Source: Telmatactis stephensoni (Eukaryota > Cnidaria > Anthozoa > Actiniaria > Isophelliidae). Taken from it: DNA of 64,000 nt. Where the stretch lies: assembly GCA_029948255.1 (NCBI GenBank), contig JALIZF010001427.1, forward strand, positions 186,001-250,000, written 5' to 3'. Positions 45,783 to 57,543 of the stretch are shown one piece after another; position 1 is the stretch's first letter, and each line of letters begins with the position of its first letter. The position numbers and the translations under genes are program-made. The notes below the pieces were generated by a model. It saw only the letters and a list, made by a program, of their open reading frames with translations. It was not told where the DNA came from and searched no databases.

Positions 45783-47639
45783 GTAAGTCGCGTCTTATTT
45801 GGTCTCGTTTAAATAGCCCTAATGATAAAAACAAATATCTGGAGAAATTTCATTGATTTCAGACGAATGGTTGAGCTGCAATCGTTAAATCAAATTTTCA
45901 CTGAAATTAGCACTGAACCCGGCCTGAACGCACTTGAGTCGAGGAAATTGTAGTAATTATTATTAAAATGAAAATAAGCGAGCGAGCGCTCATGGACGTG
46001 TGACGGCAATTCAAATTTTATTCAACATGTCAAAACACTCTACTTTTTGTCATTTCCCCTAGACTTGTACAAAAGCATGATTTTTAGTGTATTGCTAAAA
46101 TAGCAACAGAAGATTCAAGGATAAGCTACTAGTTGGTTTATACTAATGCAAGATGGCTTTACAGCGAGACCAAAGTGTACACAGGTGAATCTGAAAAATT
46201 ATCTGTTACTCTAGAAATGTTATCTGAGTTGAACATTTTTGAAAAACAACAACAACTGATTAAACAACTTGTTGATTGATTTTGAGAATCTTTAGCATGC
46301 AAACTACCACAAGTCCAGTAATCTGTACATAGCCCAAAACGAAAACTATTTTTCTACTTAATTAATAATAATCTTATCTTCAACAACCGACGAGGTCGTC
46401 TCCCAAAAGTCGCGATTCATGTCCTAGTCGTTGTATCGGTAACACAGGAATCAAGGTAAAACTTCCATTATATTTGTATCAAAACGCTTGAAATTTGCGA
46501 GGACAGTTATCGTACAATATGGTTTCTGACGAGTAAAGAAATCGTCCAACGACAGCCATGTTGATTTCACATCTTTGCTGTCAGAAATGGTAGACATTTT
46601 GAGAGTCTCAGACCCAGCGTTGAAAGAAATTCTTGTTCTTTAGTGAAGACTATACCTTCTCGAGTACCTTGAGAACACCCAAAGTACTTGACAAAAAAGT
46701 TCAAAAGTCGTTGTTTACAGCTCCAAAACTTTTTCGTGCAGTTCAAAGAAGACGTTAGTGATGATCACGTTAGTGATGATGATATTTCTTTATTTTTTTA
46801 CTATTCGTTTGAAAATCAACTTCAAAGTGAAGGGTTTTGCTCTCCTTTTGTCGAAGTACTTTTTTCCGCCGCTCGGGTGTGAGCAGACACGTCGGTTAAC
46901 AAAAATTTGGCGCAATTTTTCTCTCGCTTGTTTTGATCTCCGGTGATTTGGTTGTCTGAAGACTTTGGTTTGCAAGTTTTGCCGAGCTTTTCACTCTAGT
47001 TTTTGGATACATTTTGGTAGAATGTCTATTCAAGTCTTCCACAATGATGGCATGTTTATATACAGGGATATTTGTTCATAAATTTGACGATCTGAAGGTA
47101 TGAATTGTTATTCGGTTATCGTTAAACTTTGTTCAGACCCCAAGACAAGGGATGCCTCTCTTCCATGTTGTTTTCAGAACCGACTGTTGCTGTTTCCTTG
47201 CTTTTCATACCGGAACTCCCTGTTTAAAGGAACTCAAAGGAATGGCAATGTCACATTTTAAAAATCCTGATAAATGGTAAATTTCTTAACATCGACAATT
47301 CAAAAGAGATGGAATGTTAAATTGTGGAAGACCACTAAAACTCATTATAGATAAACAAATATAATGGGACACTATTTGCTCTTTGACTTTATACTTTACT
47401 AATAAAAAAAGCAAAAAATATCTAGTTTTATGTGTTTAAAGACCTGTGTGACAACCTCATGGATGATATCTGTTGATTTCAACTTGAAAGCATTAGTATT
47501 AGTTTATGAGCGTCATTTATAAAAACGTGGGATGCACAAAATGTCATGAAAATCATTATCTGCTTTGAAATGACACAAAAATGGTAAAAAGTAATAAAAA
47601 TGTCCAAATTCATCTAAACAAAATCTTTGTGACAAAAAA
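45783..47639. other. Intergenic stretch without recognised features
   Basis: AT-rich sequence. I see no domain-bearing frames, inverted repeats or tRNA-like sequences. If the exon at 45606-45782 is real, later exons could be hidden here. Confidence 0.4.
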
Positions 47640-47836
47640 AGCAAAACAAAACACAACAAAAACAAGACACACAAACGGCAAAAACAACAAAAAACAAAAA
47701 CAAAACAACAAAACCCAACAAAATAAAGCAAAAGAAGAAGAAAAAACAAAAACGAAAACAAAAATAAAAATAAAAACAAAAACAAAAGCAAAAACAACGA
47801 AAACAGCAGCAGCAGCAGCAACAACAACAACAATAA
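47640..47836. repeat. (AAAAC)n/(CAG)n low-complexity tract
   Basis: A-rich AAAAC and AAAAT repeats pass into CAGCAG and CAACAA. Poly-Phe, poly-Cys and poly-Leu frames on the - strand are artefacts. Confidence 0.85.
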
Positions 47837-47879
47837 CAAACAAAACAGTGCCTACATTGCTTAGTAACTGTTTCTGTTA

Positions 47880-49148
47880 AAAGTGGGCAAGACAAGGTAG
47901 CAATGAATTCTTGAAAGCTAATTTCTTGAAATGTCATTTCTGTCAGGAAAAATGCCTCTTTATGCTAATTTGTGTCTGCTCTACTTTGTGGTTGCTTTTG
48001 GATACGTCGAGATGGAGATGGTGCAGAACATCAGAAAAACAGCAGGCCTAAGATTCCGTGATTGAGCAAACTAACAAGGTACGTACTTGACAAAATAGTT
48101 ATGAATTTCTGGAAAATTCAAAATTGCCAAATTATCTTCTTTACCTGAAGTGTGTTGCTCCATTTTAATGGCCTGTTTTAATAACACTGTTGGAACAGAA
48201 TACCTTCCAAAAATTAAAACTAAATAAAACTAAACTAAAATAAAATAATACTGAATAAAAAATAACGGGCTTTTTAAATTGTACATTATTGAGACGATGA
48301 TTTTCATACTTTTAATAAATATTGCAACAGTTTGAAAAAACACGAATTTACTAAGCAATACATACATTAAGGGTTTGATAGATGACTCTGACAAAGCAAG
48401 CCGAGCAGGTGGCTTTTACTGTTTGAATTAATTTGGCGTTTTCAGTGTTTCATGTATCACAGTATCCTTTAGGAGAGTTTTGGTCTTATTCATCAAAGAT
48501 AAAACCTTGAACAAATTTAATCCTTTGACGAGTTTCGCGCTCGTCTACCCGAGATAGTACTTCTTGTAGATTTGCTTGGAAATTGTTCCCTTTTTTTGTT
48601 ATGAGGATTCATCTGCTGAAACAGGAGACCCTTGTGTGGGTCTTATGGTGTATAGGATTTCTTTACTGTTTTCAGCCGCTGCTGGGACAACACTGAAGTG
48701 GTTGTTGATCTTGATCTTCAGTGTTCACAAATTTCAAGTAGTAATCCCCCAGTGGGATAGTCACATTCAACATAAATTGTTGACATAAAGCTCAAGCAAT
48801 TTCCTGGTAGAGGAGGTTTCCCCCTCTTGTTGATTTAGTTCTTAACTATTATACCCAAAACAGGCGAAGAGAAAAAAAAGGCTGAAAATGTTTATCAGCG
48901 GCAGAGGTTTAGTTTCGTCCAAAGACAGCCATACATTATATCTTGGATGTGTTTCAGAACTTATTTATGCTAAACTAATTGATTTCAACTGATTGACAAC
49001 AGCACTTAAGTATTTATTTAGTCAGCCAGACTTTGTTCACGAATTAAGCGTGTATGCCCATATTTTGCCCGACGCCAGAGTAAGAGGACCCTTTTCCATT
49101 GCAAACGAATCTGAAACTACGATTTACCAGTTAACTTTCCGTTGAACA
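47880..49148. other. Upstream flank of GPCR copy 2, paralogous to 57850-59873
   Basis: Blocks match the flank of copy 3: TTTCTTGAAA.GTCATTTC, CGTCGA with CATCAGAA.AACAGCA near 48010-48040 and 57963-57995, then ATTATTGAGA.GATGA near 48290 and 58505. Just before the ATG, AATCTGAAACT and CGATTTACCAGTTAACTTTC are shared. The promoter was therefore duplicated with the gene. Confidence 0.6.
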
Positions 49149-50201
49149 ATGTTTTCTGAAGTCGTTCGAATCATTTCCTGCGTTTTTCTCATCTTAACCT
49201 TTTTAGTTGGTCTCGTTGGCAATGTGTTAGTCTGGTCAGCAGTACACAGTAACAATGGTATGCATACTCCAACTAACCTCATACTCGTCAATCTTGCCAT
49301 AGCAGACTTGTTGGGTTGTTTAGTGAACATGCCACTCATGTTTATGACATTCATAACAGACTTTGTACACGAGTATATTGAGGTGCTGGGTGATATTCAT
49401 TTTGTTCTCACTGTCTTCATTGGCATTACAATTTGTCTGTGTCATATTCTCTTATGTATCGACCGTTATGATGCCGTCAAGGCCCCATTCCATCGAAGAA
49501 TCACGAAGCTTCGAATGAAACGCATTTCTCAGATCATCTGGTGCATCTCCTTAGGTGCTGGAGTAATAATGAGCGTGTTGGTAATTGTAGTGCCAACACA
49601 CTGGCTAACTCTACAAGAAGATCAACCACACTTCATTGCAGGTGAGATTTTGAACGGTGTTGGGACTCTGGTGATAGTATCCATTCTCTTCGCCATGATG
49701 TATTCATCGTACAAAGTAAAGATGGGAGTTGTTGCACACAATGTTTGTATGATGAACTCATTTGGACGGAGGAATTTAGACCAAGAAATCAAGATCACAA
49801 AAGCTGCCACTGTTCTTATGATTGGTTTTACCATAACGTGTCTTCCATGGGTCATCATTCGACTGGTTTATTCCATCACTGGTCATCAAGATAAGATATC
49901 CTACATTATATCTTACACGTTGTTATACACCTCACACGCCATTAACCCTATTGTGTATGCAGGCTTCATTAAAACCTTCCAAAGGGCAATGCATCAAAGT
50001 TTGACAGACTTTCTGACAAAAGCCTTGTGTGGGTTGCCTACACGTGTGCATCGAAATCAGTCTAACGAAGAATCCTTTTGCTATTGTACCTCTCGTTTGG
50101 AGTTCACACATAACAAAGTTGAGCCAATTAATGAGGATACTGTTGGCAATTCTAACCATGCGCGAGCCACAGTTAATAGTTCACAAAACTGTTTGCAATG
50201 A
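49149..50201 (+). CDS. Class A (rhodopsin-like) GPCR, copy 2
   Basis: Intronless gene of 350 residues, almost identical to the copies at 38845 and 59874 through the seven transmembrane segments. It alone has the classical IDRY motif. It also differs at a few residues near TM1-TM2 (HSNN, MHTP) and has Thr in FIGITIC of TM3. TM6 reads AATVLMIGFTITCLPW, as in copy 3. The C-terminal tail (about 50 residues, from about residue 300) is its own, with NEESFCYCTSRLEF and a terminal NSSQNCLQ. An ATTAAA near 50281 could serve for polyadenylation. The 5' flank for more than 100 bp before the ATG matches copy 3. Ligand and G-protein coupling cannot be read from sequence. Confidence 0.9.
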   Translation: MFSEVVRIISCVFLILTFLVGLVGNVLVWSAVHSNNGMHTPTNLILVNLAIADLLGCLVNMPLMFMTFITDFVHEYIEVLGDIHFVLTVFIGITICLCHILLCIDRYDAVKAPFHRRITKLRMKRISQIIWCISLGAGVIMSVLVIVVPTHWLTLQEDQPHFIAGEILNGVGTLVIVSILFAMMYSSYKVKMGVVAHNVCMMNSFGRRNLDQEIKITKAATVLMIGFTITCLPWVIIRLVYSITGHQDKISYIISYTLLYTSHAINPIVYAGFIKTFQRAMHQSLTDFLTKALCGLPTRVHRNQSNEESFCYCTSRLEFTHNKVEPINEDTVGNSNHARATVNSSQNCLQ

Positions 50202-50583
50202 AGTTATAGAGTTTCAATTTAGTTGTATTACCATAGATGTTGGAATTATTTCCTTTTATGGACTTTGCCATAAACAATACATTAAATGAAAATGGTAGCT
50301 TTGCAAGATAAAGTGTTAAAATTCACCAGCGTGGTTTGATCGGCTACACATTTTGCATGCTATGCTTGTAGAAACTGAAGGGAGTTATTGGTCATGTGAT
50401 AGCGATATGACGGTTTCTTATTGTCTATGATCGATCATGGTCGTTTGAACATGATGTTAAATATCATATGGGAAATGGATATGGCATTCTTGATTGAGTC
50501 GGATTTTTTGTCATTGCTATTCCTTGCTGTCAGTGTTTTCTTTCACGTGATTTCTGGAAATTCTTATATTACCATAATCTTAA

Positions 50584-51869
50584 GGTATTAGAACTGACTC
50601 AGGGTTAAAAAAATAACACAACATTTTACCGCGTATTTAGCTTGTTTAGGACTACCTAAACACATTTTGTACGATTTTCGATGTCTATGTCTTATGCCTG
50701 AGCGTAAAAATAAGACGAAACATTGTTTCTAAGGAAGAGATTACATGAAATTTGAGCACAGTAGCAGAATAACATAATCTATTTGAGTATGGCTGGTTTA
50801 TAGGTTGTATTCTGGTCTTGACATCGTTTACTGGGTCTAAAAATCCTTGTAGACCTTTAAAAGTTAGATACCTTCCTATCCCTGGTATTCGATTTGAGTC
50901 AATTGTCGTAACTTTGTATTTTTTCAACCTCAAATCACAACAAGTTTGTTGAAAGTGTAAGGCAATACTATGACCTCGGAGATGACCTCGGATAGGATGT
51001 ATTTTCTTTGTTTCTCCTCTCTCCACACATTCTTTTCTGTCCAAGAATTAATAAAGATATAGAGAAGCTATAAATTAATTAAGTATACAAAGAAAAATGC
51101 CATGATTTAGCGTTAAACTCGACAAATACGAGCGAACATAATCTGCCGTGACGAAGTCCTCATATTTCAAGGTGTCGTTGTTAGGTATGCCATAATTTGT
51201 TTTGACCGAATACAAAGCTCCACGTGGACGATGATTTTCCGATGGTTTACGGCCGATATTCGAAAGATTTTCGATGCAGAGTCGTGTGTTATGACGTAAT
51301 TGATTCCAGAAACAATATGGCGGCGGTTTCTTTCGTGCTGAGACCAAAATTGCGAGATTCTGATGGATTTTCTGATGAAAATCGAGGGTGATGATGACCT
51401 TTTTTCCAATAATATCTTTTCTAAAGCTCGTAGCCCAATGATTTTTGGTAGAAAAGTTAAATATGCTTTGGAGATCAAATGATAGGCAGCCCGGAGGACA
51501 ACATCGCATTGAAGCAAATCCGTGAGTAGGAAAAGTTGAAATATGGTTCTAAGTAGTTTGCGGTCCAACTAAAAGGCCATTTTCTCCGGGCTGCCTAATT
51601 TTTGTTCACCATGGTATCTAGTAGGTGATCTATTCTTTTAGGTTTCTTCGTGCAAATATAAATTGAGATATCGCGGAAAGATTGATTTTAATTCATTGGG
51701 TTGGCTGTGCTATTTTGACACCTTAGGTGTGAAATTTTTCACTTCTGATCCGATATTTTGAAAGAGAATTTCCTCAATAAATTTTTTATAATGTAATTAT
51801 TGGTAATTGTTTGGTTTGATCTGAGTTATTTTTGTCAAAATGACACCCATTTTAACCAGTTCTAATACC
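50584..51869. mobile_element. TTAA-flanked non-autonomous transposon, 1286 bp
   Basis: TTAA at 50580-50583 and 51870-51873. Ends are perfect 13-bp inverted repeats GGTATTAGAACTG, with looser similarity inside. Overlapping frames of 119-144 codons on the - strand resemble no transposase and lie on top of each other, so I read it as non-coding. It is just downstream of GPCR copy 2. Confidence 0.8.
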
Positions 51870-52033
51870 TTAAGAGCTTCTGGACCGTGCAAAACCAAAC
51901 CAAACTAATTAACACCATAACAAATTGACATACCACATTGAAGTACATAGAATTGATAAAGATACATATAAATTGAATAAGTGATAACTCCACGTTACAA
52001 CACAACATCAACCACTACAGAAAAAATCTGCAT

Positions 52034-52778
52034 GAGCCCCAGGTGTTCCCTGCTAGCAGAGTTTCTCTCGTTACGGTCCTGCAATGAAAATGAGAGACTC
52101 TGCCGATCTAAGCCGTTTTCTTTGATACACCGCCGTCCACAACCGTGGACGAAGCAAACGGGTTCGAAACCGGTTTTAACTGGAAAAGGCTCTGTTGCGA
52201 TTGGACAGTAAAGTCGCATGTATAGTCGTAAGAAAAGTGTTGCTGTCATGCAAGGTTCAAGCGTCTCGAAACTTCGACATTTGTGGACGAAATCGACTAA
52301 AGACGCATATTTTCAGTTTTATCGTAAATGCAAGATCAAAATTTGGAACCATTTACAATGTTTTGTAGGAAATCTGAGAAATGAGCAGAAGTGACCTGAG
52401 GTCAATTAGCTACTGTTTATTCACGCATTCAGGGAACGTTTTTTGCCTGAAATATTTTCGCATTTCATGAAAATTGCCGGCCATTTGACATCCTTTATAG
52501 TTTTTCCCTAGATTTATTGAATATTTGCGGAAAATAAATGCTCTGGGAATAACTGAAATTCGTTGATTGATGCAAAAGTCTATATATTCACGTGCGTTGC
52601 TAAGTTACCGGAGCGCATGCTCAACAAAGAAAACGGCTTAGATCGGCAGAGTCTCTCAATTTTCATTGCAGGACCGTAACGAGAGAGAGTCTGCTAGCAG
52701 GGAACCCCAGGTGGGAACCAAACCCACGACCCTCCGATTAACTAGACGGATGCTCTACCACTGAGCTACTGGAAACTC
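52034..52778 (-). pseudogene. tRNA-like 77-nt sequence split by a transposon
   Basis: On the - strand: acceptor GAGTTTC (52772-52778), D arm AGTAGCTCAGTGGTAGAGC, an Asn-like loop CTAGTTAA (one base too long), T arm GTGGGTTTGGTTCCCAC, and acceptor GGGGCTC (52034-52040). Removing the 659-bp element and one 9-bp repeat leaves exactly 77 nt, the length of the relative at 28014-28090. Confidence 0.6.
52046..52704. mobile_element. Mutator-like MITE, 659 bp, in the tRNA-like sequence
   Basis: Terminal inverted repeats of about 79-80 bp (52046-52124 and 52625-52704) start TTCCCTGCTAGCAGA and differ at only a few positions. The 9-bp target CCCCAGGTG is duplicated at 52037-52045 and 52705-52713. Long terminal repeats with a 9-bp duplication are typical of Mutator-like elements. 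No transposase is present. Confidence 0.85.
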
Positions 52779-52789
52779 GTATGATTATC

Positions 52790-54337
52790 TGAGGTTTGAG
52801 TGTGAATATATAGCATTGAAGTACCAAGCACAGAATTTATGTTAAAAAATGATTTTCTTTATAGATAATATAGCTATGCTTTGATGACAAGCTTTCGATG
52901 ATAACTGTCAAATTGATACTTTTTGCGCAAGCTAGCCTTGATGAACGTTCACCTGGGCGGAGGTGAGCCCGGGACGTCAACTGCCATTGGTCCCTCATGA
53001 CCATTATCAGGTTTCATGGATATATCACCCTCAAACAATAATCCATCGTGTTACATGCCACCTACGATATGTCTGGAAGGATCAATGGTGGTTAACAATC
53101 CCGGCACGACTGCTGGAGCTGAGCACAGAGGGTATTAGATAACCCCGGGAAGGTTAACCATCAAAGGGCTCCACAATACAACAGACATTGAATAATATAG
53201 TCAAATGCACCAGACAACTTCTGGTTAACAAGGAACTCAAACAGGCCAAATATACTATTAACACACAACTGAAACCCAGTTCTAGTCTTCGCCAAACTGG
53301 CACCTGAACCCAGTTTAGTATTCGTGCCCAGCCCTAATGGCCCAAATTAAAGAATTTCGCTGAACACACAGTTATACCACTCGCCAAACTGACTACTTAA
53401 TGGCACCTGAACTTAGTTCTGTATTTGTGCCGGTCCTGCAGAACCCAAACTTAACGAATTTCGCTGACTCAGTCAGCACGCCAAACATGTGTGCTTCGCT
53501 GAGCACTTTTAGCCCGTGGCAAAACAAAAACATTGCAGTCCAGAGTAAAACAAGCCACAACGTACAAGTTACGTACAACAGACTCGTGGGTTCATGGAAG
53601 ACGAGTTCGTTACCAATCTGAATCGTTTACCTGCTCGTTCGTTGAGCCGCCAGCCGTTGGAGTTTCGAAGGATCGATGTTCTTTCATGTTCTTTGTCTCG
53701 CCGGTTTGGGCAATTGACAATATGCTAATTGAGGTTGTTTGTTGTATAGTTTTTGCATATGATTAAATCACCTCCCGTGGGAAGGTGTGGTCGGTTTGAA
53801 TAGAGTGCACTATACTAACAAGCACGTGAAAATGCTCACATTTTGTAATTAGCTAGAAACAAGTCTGATTTGAAACGTTACCGGCATAAAACCAGCATTC
53901 ATTTCGGGCTTGGCTTGACGCTTGTTGCTCTGAACCGTGACAACATTTTTTGAAATAAGTGTATACACAAACAAACATTTTTAGTGAAAATGGCAGTTAG
54001 GCTTGAAACTTCAAGCGTCGAATTTTTTCACAGATCTAATGAGATATTAAGACTAACTGTCAATAACAAGAAAAAGTGCCTTGGTTGCTAACTCCCATTC
54101 GTGACTAAGATAATCTGTCGAATCACAGTAATCTAGAAATAACTCTTGAAGTCACCACATTTTGTCCAAACTCGTAGATTGCATAGGAAATCGCAGAAAC
54201 GTGAGTGTAATTCGCGGTTATGGTACGAATGATGCTTTGAAAGAGAACTTTCAAAGAGGAACTTTTCAAATGAGAACTTAAAAGCATCATGAGTGACCAT
54301 AAATCCTGAATTGTACGAGCAGTTTATGCGATTTTTA
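52790..54337. other. Intergenic stretch with a weak direct repeat
   Basis: No gene recognised. Two imperfect units at about 53293-53380 and 53383-53480 share GCCAAACTG, GGCACCTGAAC.AGTT and AATTTCGCTGA, which suggests a degenerate tandem repeat. Confidence 0.4.
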
Positions 54338-54582
54338 TATTATAATATACTCAACAAAATACAAAAAACATACGGCTTGCCAAACACAAGACAAAATTAA
54401 GATTTGAATGGTTCCCTGTCCCATCTTTTCAAATTTCATTCAAATGATAAAAATGGTACAGGAAAAAAACTTTATTAAAATGTTAATTCATAATTATGGT
54501 CTCCTGTAAATATATATTTCTACTACTTATTTATGCATGGACCAATCAGAATGCAGATGTTTTTGTTGAGTATATTATAATA
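54338..54582. mobile_element. MITE with TATTATAATATACTCAACAA ends
   Basis: Perfect 22-bp inverted repeats (54338-54359 and 54561-54582) followed by shorter matches (AAAAACAT/ATGTTTTT). About 245 bp, AT-rich, non-coding. Confidence 0.7.
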
Positions 54583-54817
54583 GGTGAAGTAGGCATATAC
54601 AATTCAACCAGTTCTTGACGATTTTAGTGGTTCGGCCCAAAGTGCTTTGCTGAGTCCTTCTTTGTAAGCCACATCAATGAATTTGAGATATTTGAGGCAA
54701 TAAATTAAACAAAACGACCAGCGAGGAGAGAACTCTTGTATTTCTCTTTAGCTACGATAAAACCTTGTTTTATGGATACAAAAGAACTTTTCACGTCAAG
54801 AAGGTGCTTATTTTGTT

Positions 54818-55499
54818 TAGTACTATCACGAGAGCATAAATAAGAGAGGGAAACTTCTTAATACCGCGCACACCATGACAATTCCCGGTTGGGCTATTTT
54901 TAGTAACCGGAGGCAGTTTACTTTTCGTCTTACCCTACTCCCTTGCGTCATTATTCAGACACTTCTGATCCAGAGAACCGTTTAGTGTAGATTTGAGTTT
55001 TCAAAAACATCAAAGTTTTATTAGTTCTGCTGTTGTTCATATTATCTAGCATCAAAGCTATGTATATTCTCATTACAAAAGAATGATTTTGATGGAAAAA
55101 AGAAAAAAACGTTGAAGATTTATTTTGTTGTGTTTCTGAATGAAATTTTAGCGGAAATGCACGCGTCATCGAGCACGCGCTTAGGTTTTATTCAAAAACT
55201 TTCGCTCATTTAGATGAGAAAAACTCGTTTTATTATATGATTTTTTCATGAATATTAATAATAGGAAATCATATGGCTTTCTCGTGAAATTTGGAATAAA
55301 TTTGAAGGCGATCATGGGATTTTAAAAAGCTCAAATCTTTGAAATCCCACTCGTTCAAATTTATGACGCACGGGAGTAGGGTAAGATGAAAATTAAACTG
55401 CATCCGGTTACTAAAAATAGCCCAACCGGGAATTATCATGGCGCGCGCGGTATATATTATGAAGTTTCCCTCTCTTATTAATGCTCTCTTGGTACTATT
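54818..55499. mobile_element. Large inverted-repeat element, about 680 bp
   Basis: Arms of about 130 bp at each end share ATAAGAGAGGGAAACTTC, ATTCCCGGTTGGGCTATTTT, TAGTAACCGGA and CTTACCCTACTCCC. The short unique centre (about 54960-55350) has no gene. Mismatches between the arms are few, so it is fairly young. Confidence 0.75.
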
Positions 55500-56672
55500 T
55501 AGAATATTTCTGAGAAGAATAAACGTTTTCAGATTTACAATTTAGACGAAAAACATTAATAAACATTAAATGCCTGCTGTAGAAAGTTGTCAAATATATA
55601 CACAGTTCCAGCCACTTCATTTGTTGCCCGTGATATTTGCATGATCAGGGTCGACAGAATTCCCAGCTGCTGGACACTTAATTTAATAGAAGCTACCACA
55701 TTACCATCCCCTTATTGAGAAAATGGAATAGTTATATAATATATATAAAGTAGAGCTCTATTCTTATAAGATGTAGCAATCACAGTATCAGCTTTCATCA
55801 AAACATTTAGCTGCTGTTTTCTCAAAAATGCTTCGATAGGTTTTAATTAACGTTACCTGGCTTCAGCCTCAGGTTTAAGCTGTCTAGTCTGTCTGTGCAG
55901 TAGCTCGCGGTTCGAAGCGGCTTACATTCTGAGGAAATGCGCACTTGAGCAATTTTAGTGGCGTCATCGGGGCGTATTTGTGCCCATCTCCTCCCAACCA
56001 GTATCCAACCAGTTTATACTGGTTTGATATTTTTGGTAAAAAATTCATTAAAGGCCCGCGTCCCAGAAAAGAGACTTTTTAAGACATGCTGCTATACACT
56101 CTGTGAACGAGCATAAAGCATTTACTAGCTTAACTGCATTATCACAATAACAACAGACACAATTGCAGTGGGGGCGGGCATCTCGTTTTATTCGTGCTAC
56201 AAGTCTGACGGAGAACGGTACAAGCTAAGATTGAGATATTGGTATATATGCTATATAGGCTAAGAAAACTAGCCCAAATTGCCTGTTAGGTCACGAGATC
56301 CACCACGGAACAGCCAGGGAAGCGACTTTACTCGGACTACGTCAATTTGAAGCGCAAACACTTTTTGCGCCATTTTCTTCGTTAAAATAACCTTCCATCT
56401 CTGAATTCTTCTAGAAGAGCGCCTCTACTGCCTATAGTGAAGCTTAATAATGCATGCCTAGGGGCTCCTGAAGTATCAAGTGGCACGGCAAAACAACAAT
56501 TTCAACAACAACAAACACACACACAAATAAAACAAAAACAAAACAAACAAAAACCTAATGTTGAAAACTTAATCGGCATGGTAGTCGAATCGACCGTCGA
56601 TAAAAGTAAAGTATAAAGTAAAGCGACCACATTTTACGTCGATAACTCGTGACAGTTATTTGACTAATCGAT
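55500..56672. other. Intergenic stretch without recognised features
   Basis: I see no coding frames with domain character. A short AAACAAAAC tract is at 56500-56555. Confidence 0.4.
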
Positions 56673-56863
56673 AAACTTGAGGTCGACATTGCACTCATTT
56701 TACTCCCCCCTGTCCATCAGTGCTCCGTTTTAAGGGTATTTAAAGGTACTTTAAGCTACACAGAAAGGAAAGAAGTCGAAACAAGGATTTGAGATCCGGG
56801 AATCGAACTCTGGACCTCTTGCACCGAAGGGCGCGCACTAACCAACTGTGCCATCCTTGCTCC
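56673..56863 (-). mobile_element. tRNA-derived SINE, family 2, copy b
   Basis: On the - strand the head reads GCAAGGATGGCACAGTTGGT (A box) and GAGTTCGATTCCCGG (B box). The body matches 23759-23942 (CTTGTTTCGACTTC, CTTAAAACGGAGCACTGA). The head here is better preserved than in copy a. Confidence 0.8.
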
Positions 56864-57008
56864 TAAATATGTCAATGACATATTTACCACAACACAGCGC
56901 ACTGCCTTCATTAACATATAAAACGTCCTCTTCCATAATGAAAAACCTAATAATATAAAACGAATTCGAAAACTGCATTGATCCAGCTTACAGAAAATGT
57001 ATACTTTC

Positions 57009-57543
57009 TTTAAAGCGGGACTGTGATCAAAATCGCTGAGATTTGAATTGAGCTGAAATTTCGTTAAATGATTCTTCAAGAGTCTATTGCTCACTAGTTG
57101 AAATATTTTCTCAACATTCCGAGCGGAAGTACTATATTTTTATGAATCAGGCCTTAGAAATGTCACTGATGTCATTCACTCAACCCAAACATTCAGCTCC
57201 ATACATTTCTTTGTATTTTGTGATCGAACTATCTCAACGTAATTGTTCTGCAATTGAAAAAACTGGCCAGAAAATAAATCTTAAGCACAAGCAATGGTAG
57301 AAAACTTCTTTATTCAAACGTTTAGACTAAAAGAAATAAAATTGTTCAAGAAACTAAATATAAAGAAATGCCATAAGTCGAGTACATGACCTCACTGACA
57401 CCTCGAATGATTCACTAGAATCTAATACTTCTCATAGGGATTTTGAGAAAACAAATTAACCAGTTATTGTATGGCTCTTTGAGATTCTTTTAGTGAGGTT
57501 TCAGCTAAATTTTGAGCGATTTTGATCACAGTTCCACTTTAAA
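57009..57543. mobile_element. MITE (TGATCAAA family) copy B, uninterrupted
   Basis: Inverted ends TTTAAAGCGGGACTGTGATC at the left and TTTAAAGTGGAACTGTGATC on the other strand at the right, both continuing AAAATCGCT. Related to the interrupted copy at 35499-36990 and shows its pre-insertion state. Confidence 0.75.

Noticed and set aside
47513..47937. Poly-Phe/Leu/Cys frames on the - strand and a Lys/Thr-rich + frame
   Set aside because: Low-complexity AAAAC/CAG tract with no domain or start context.
50685..51568. - strand frames of 119-144 codons in the TTAA element
   Set aside because: They overlap each other in different frames, show no DDE-type or zinc-finger pattern, and two share the same bases. 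Judged non-coding.
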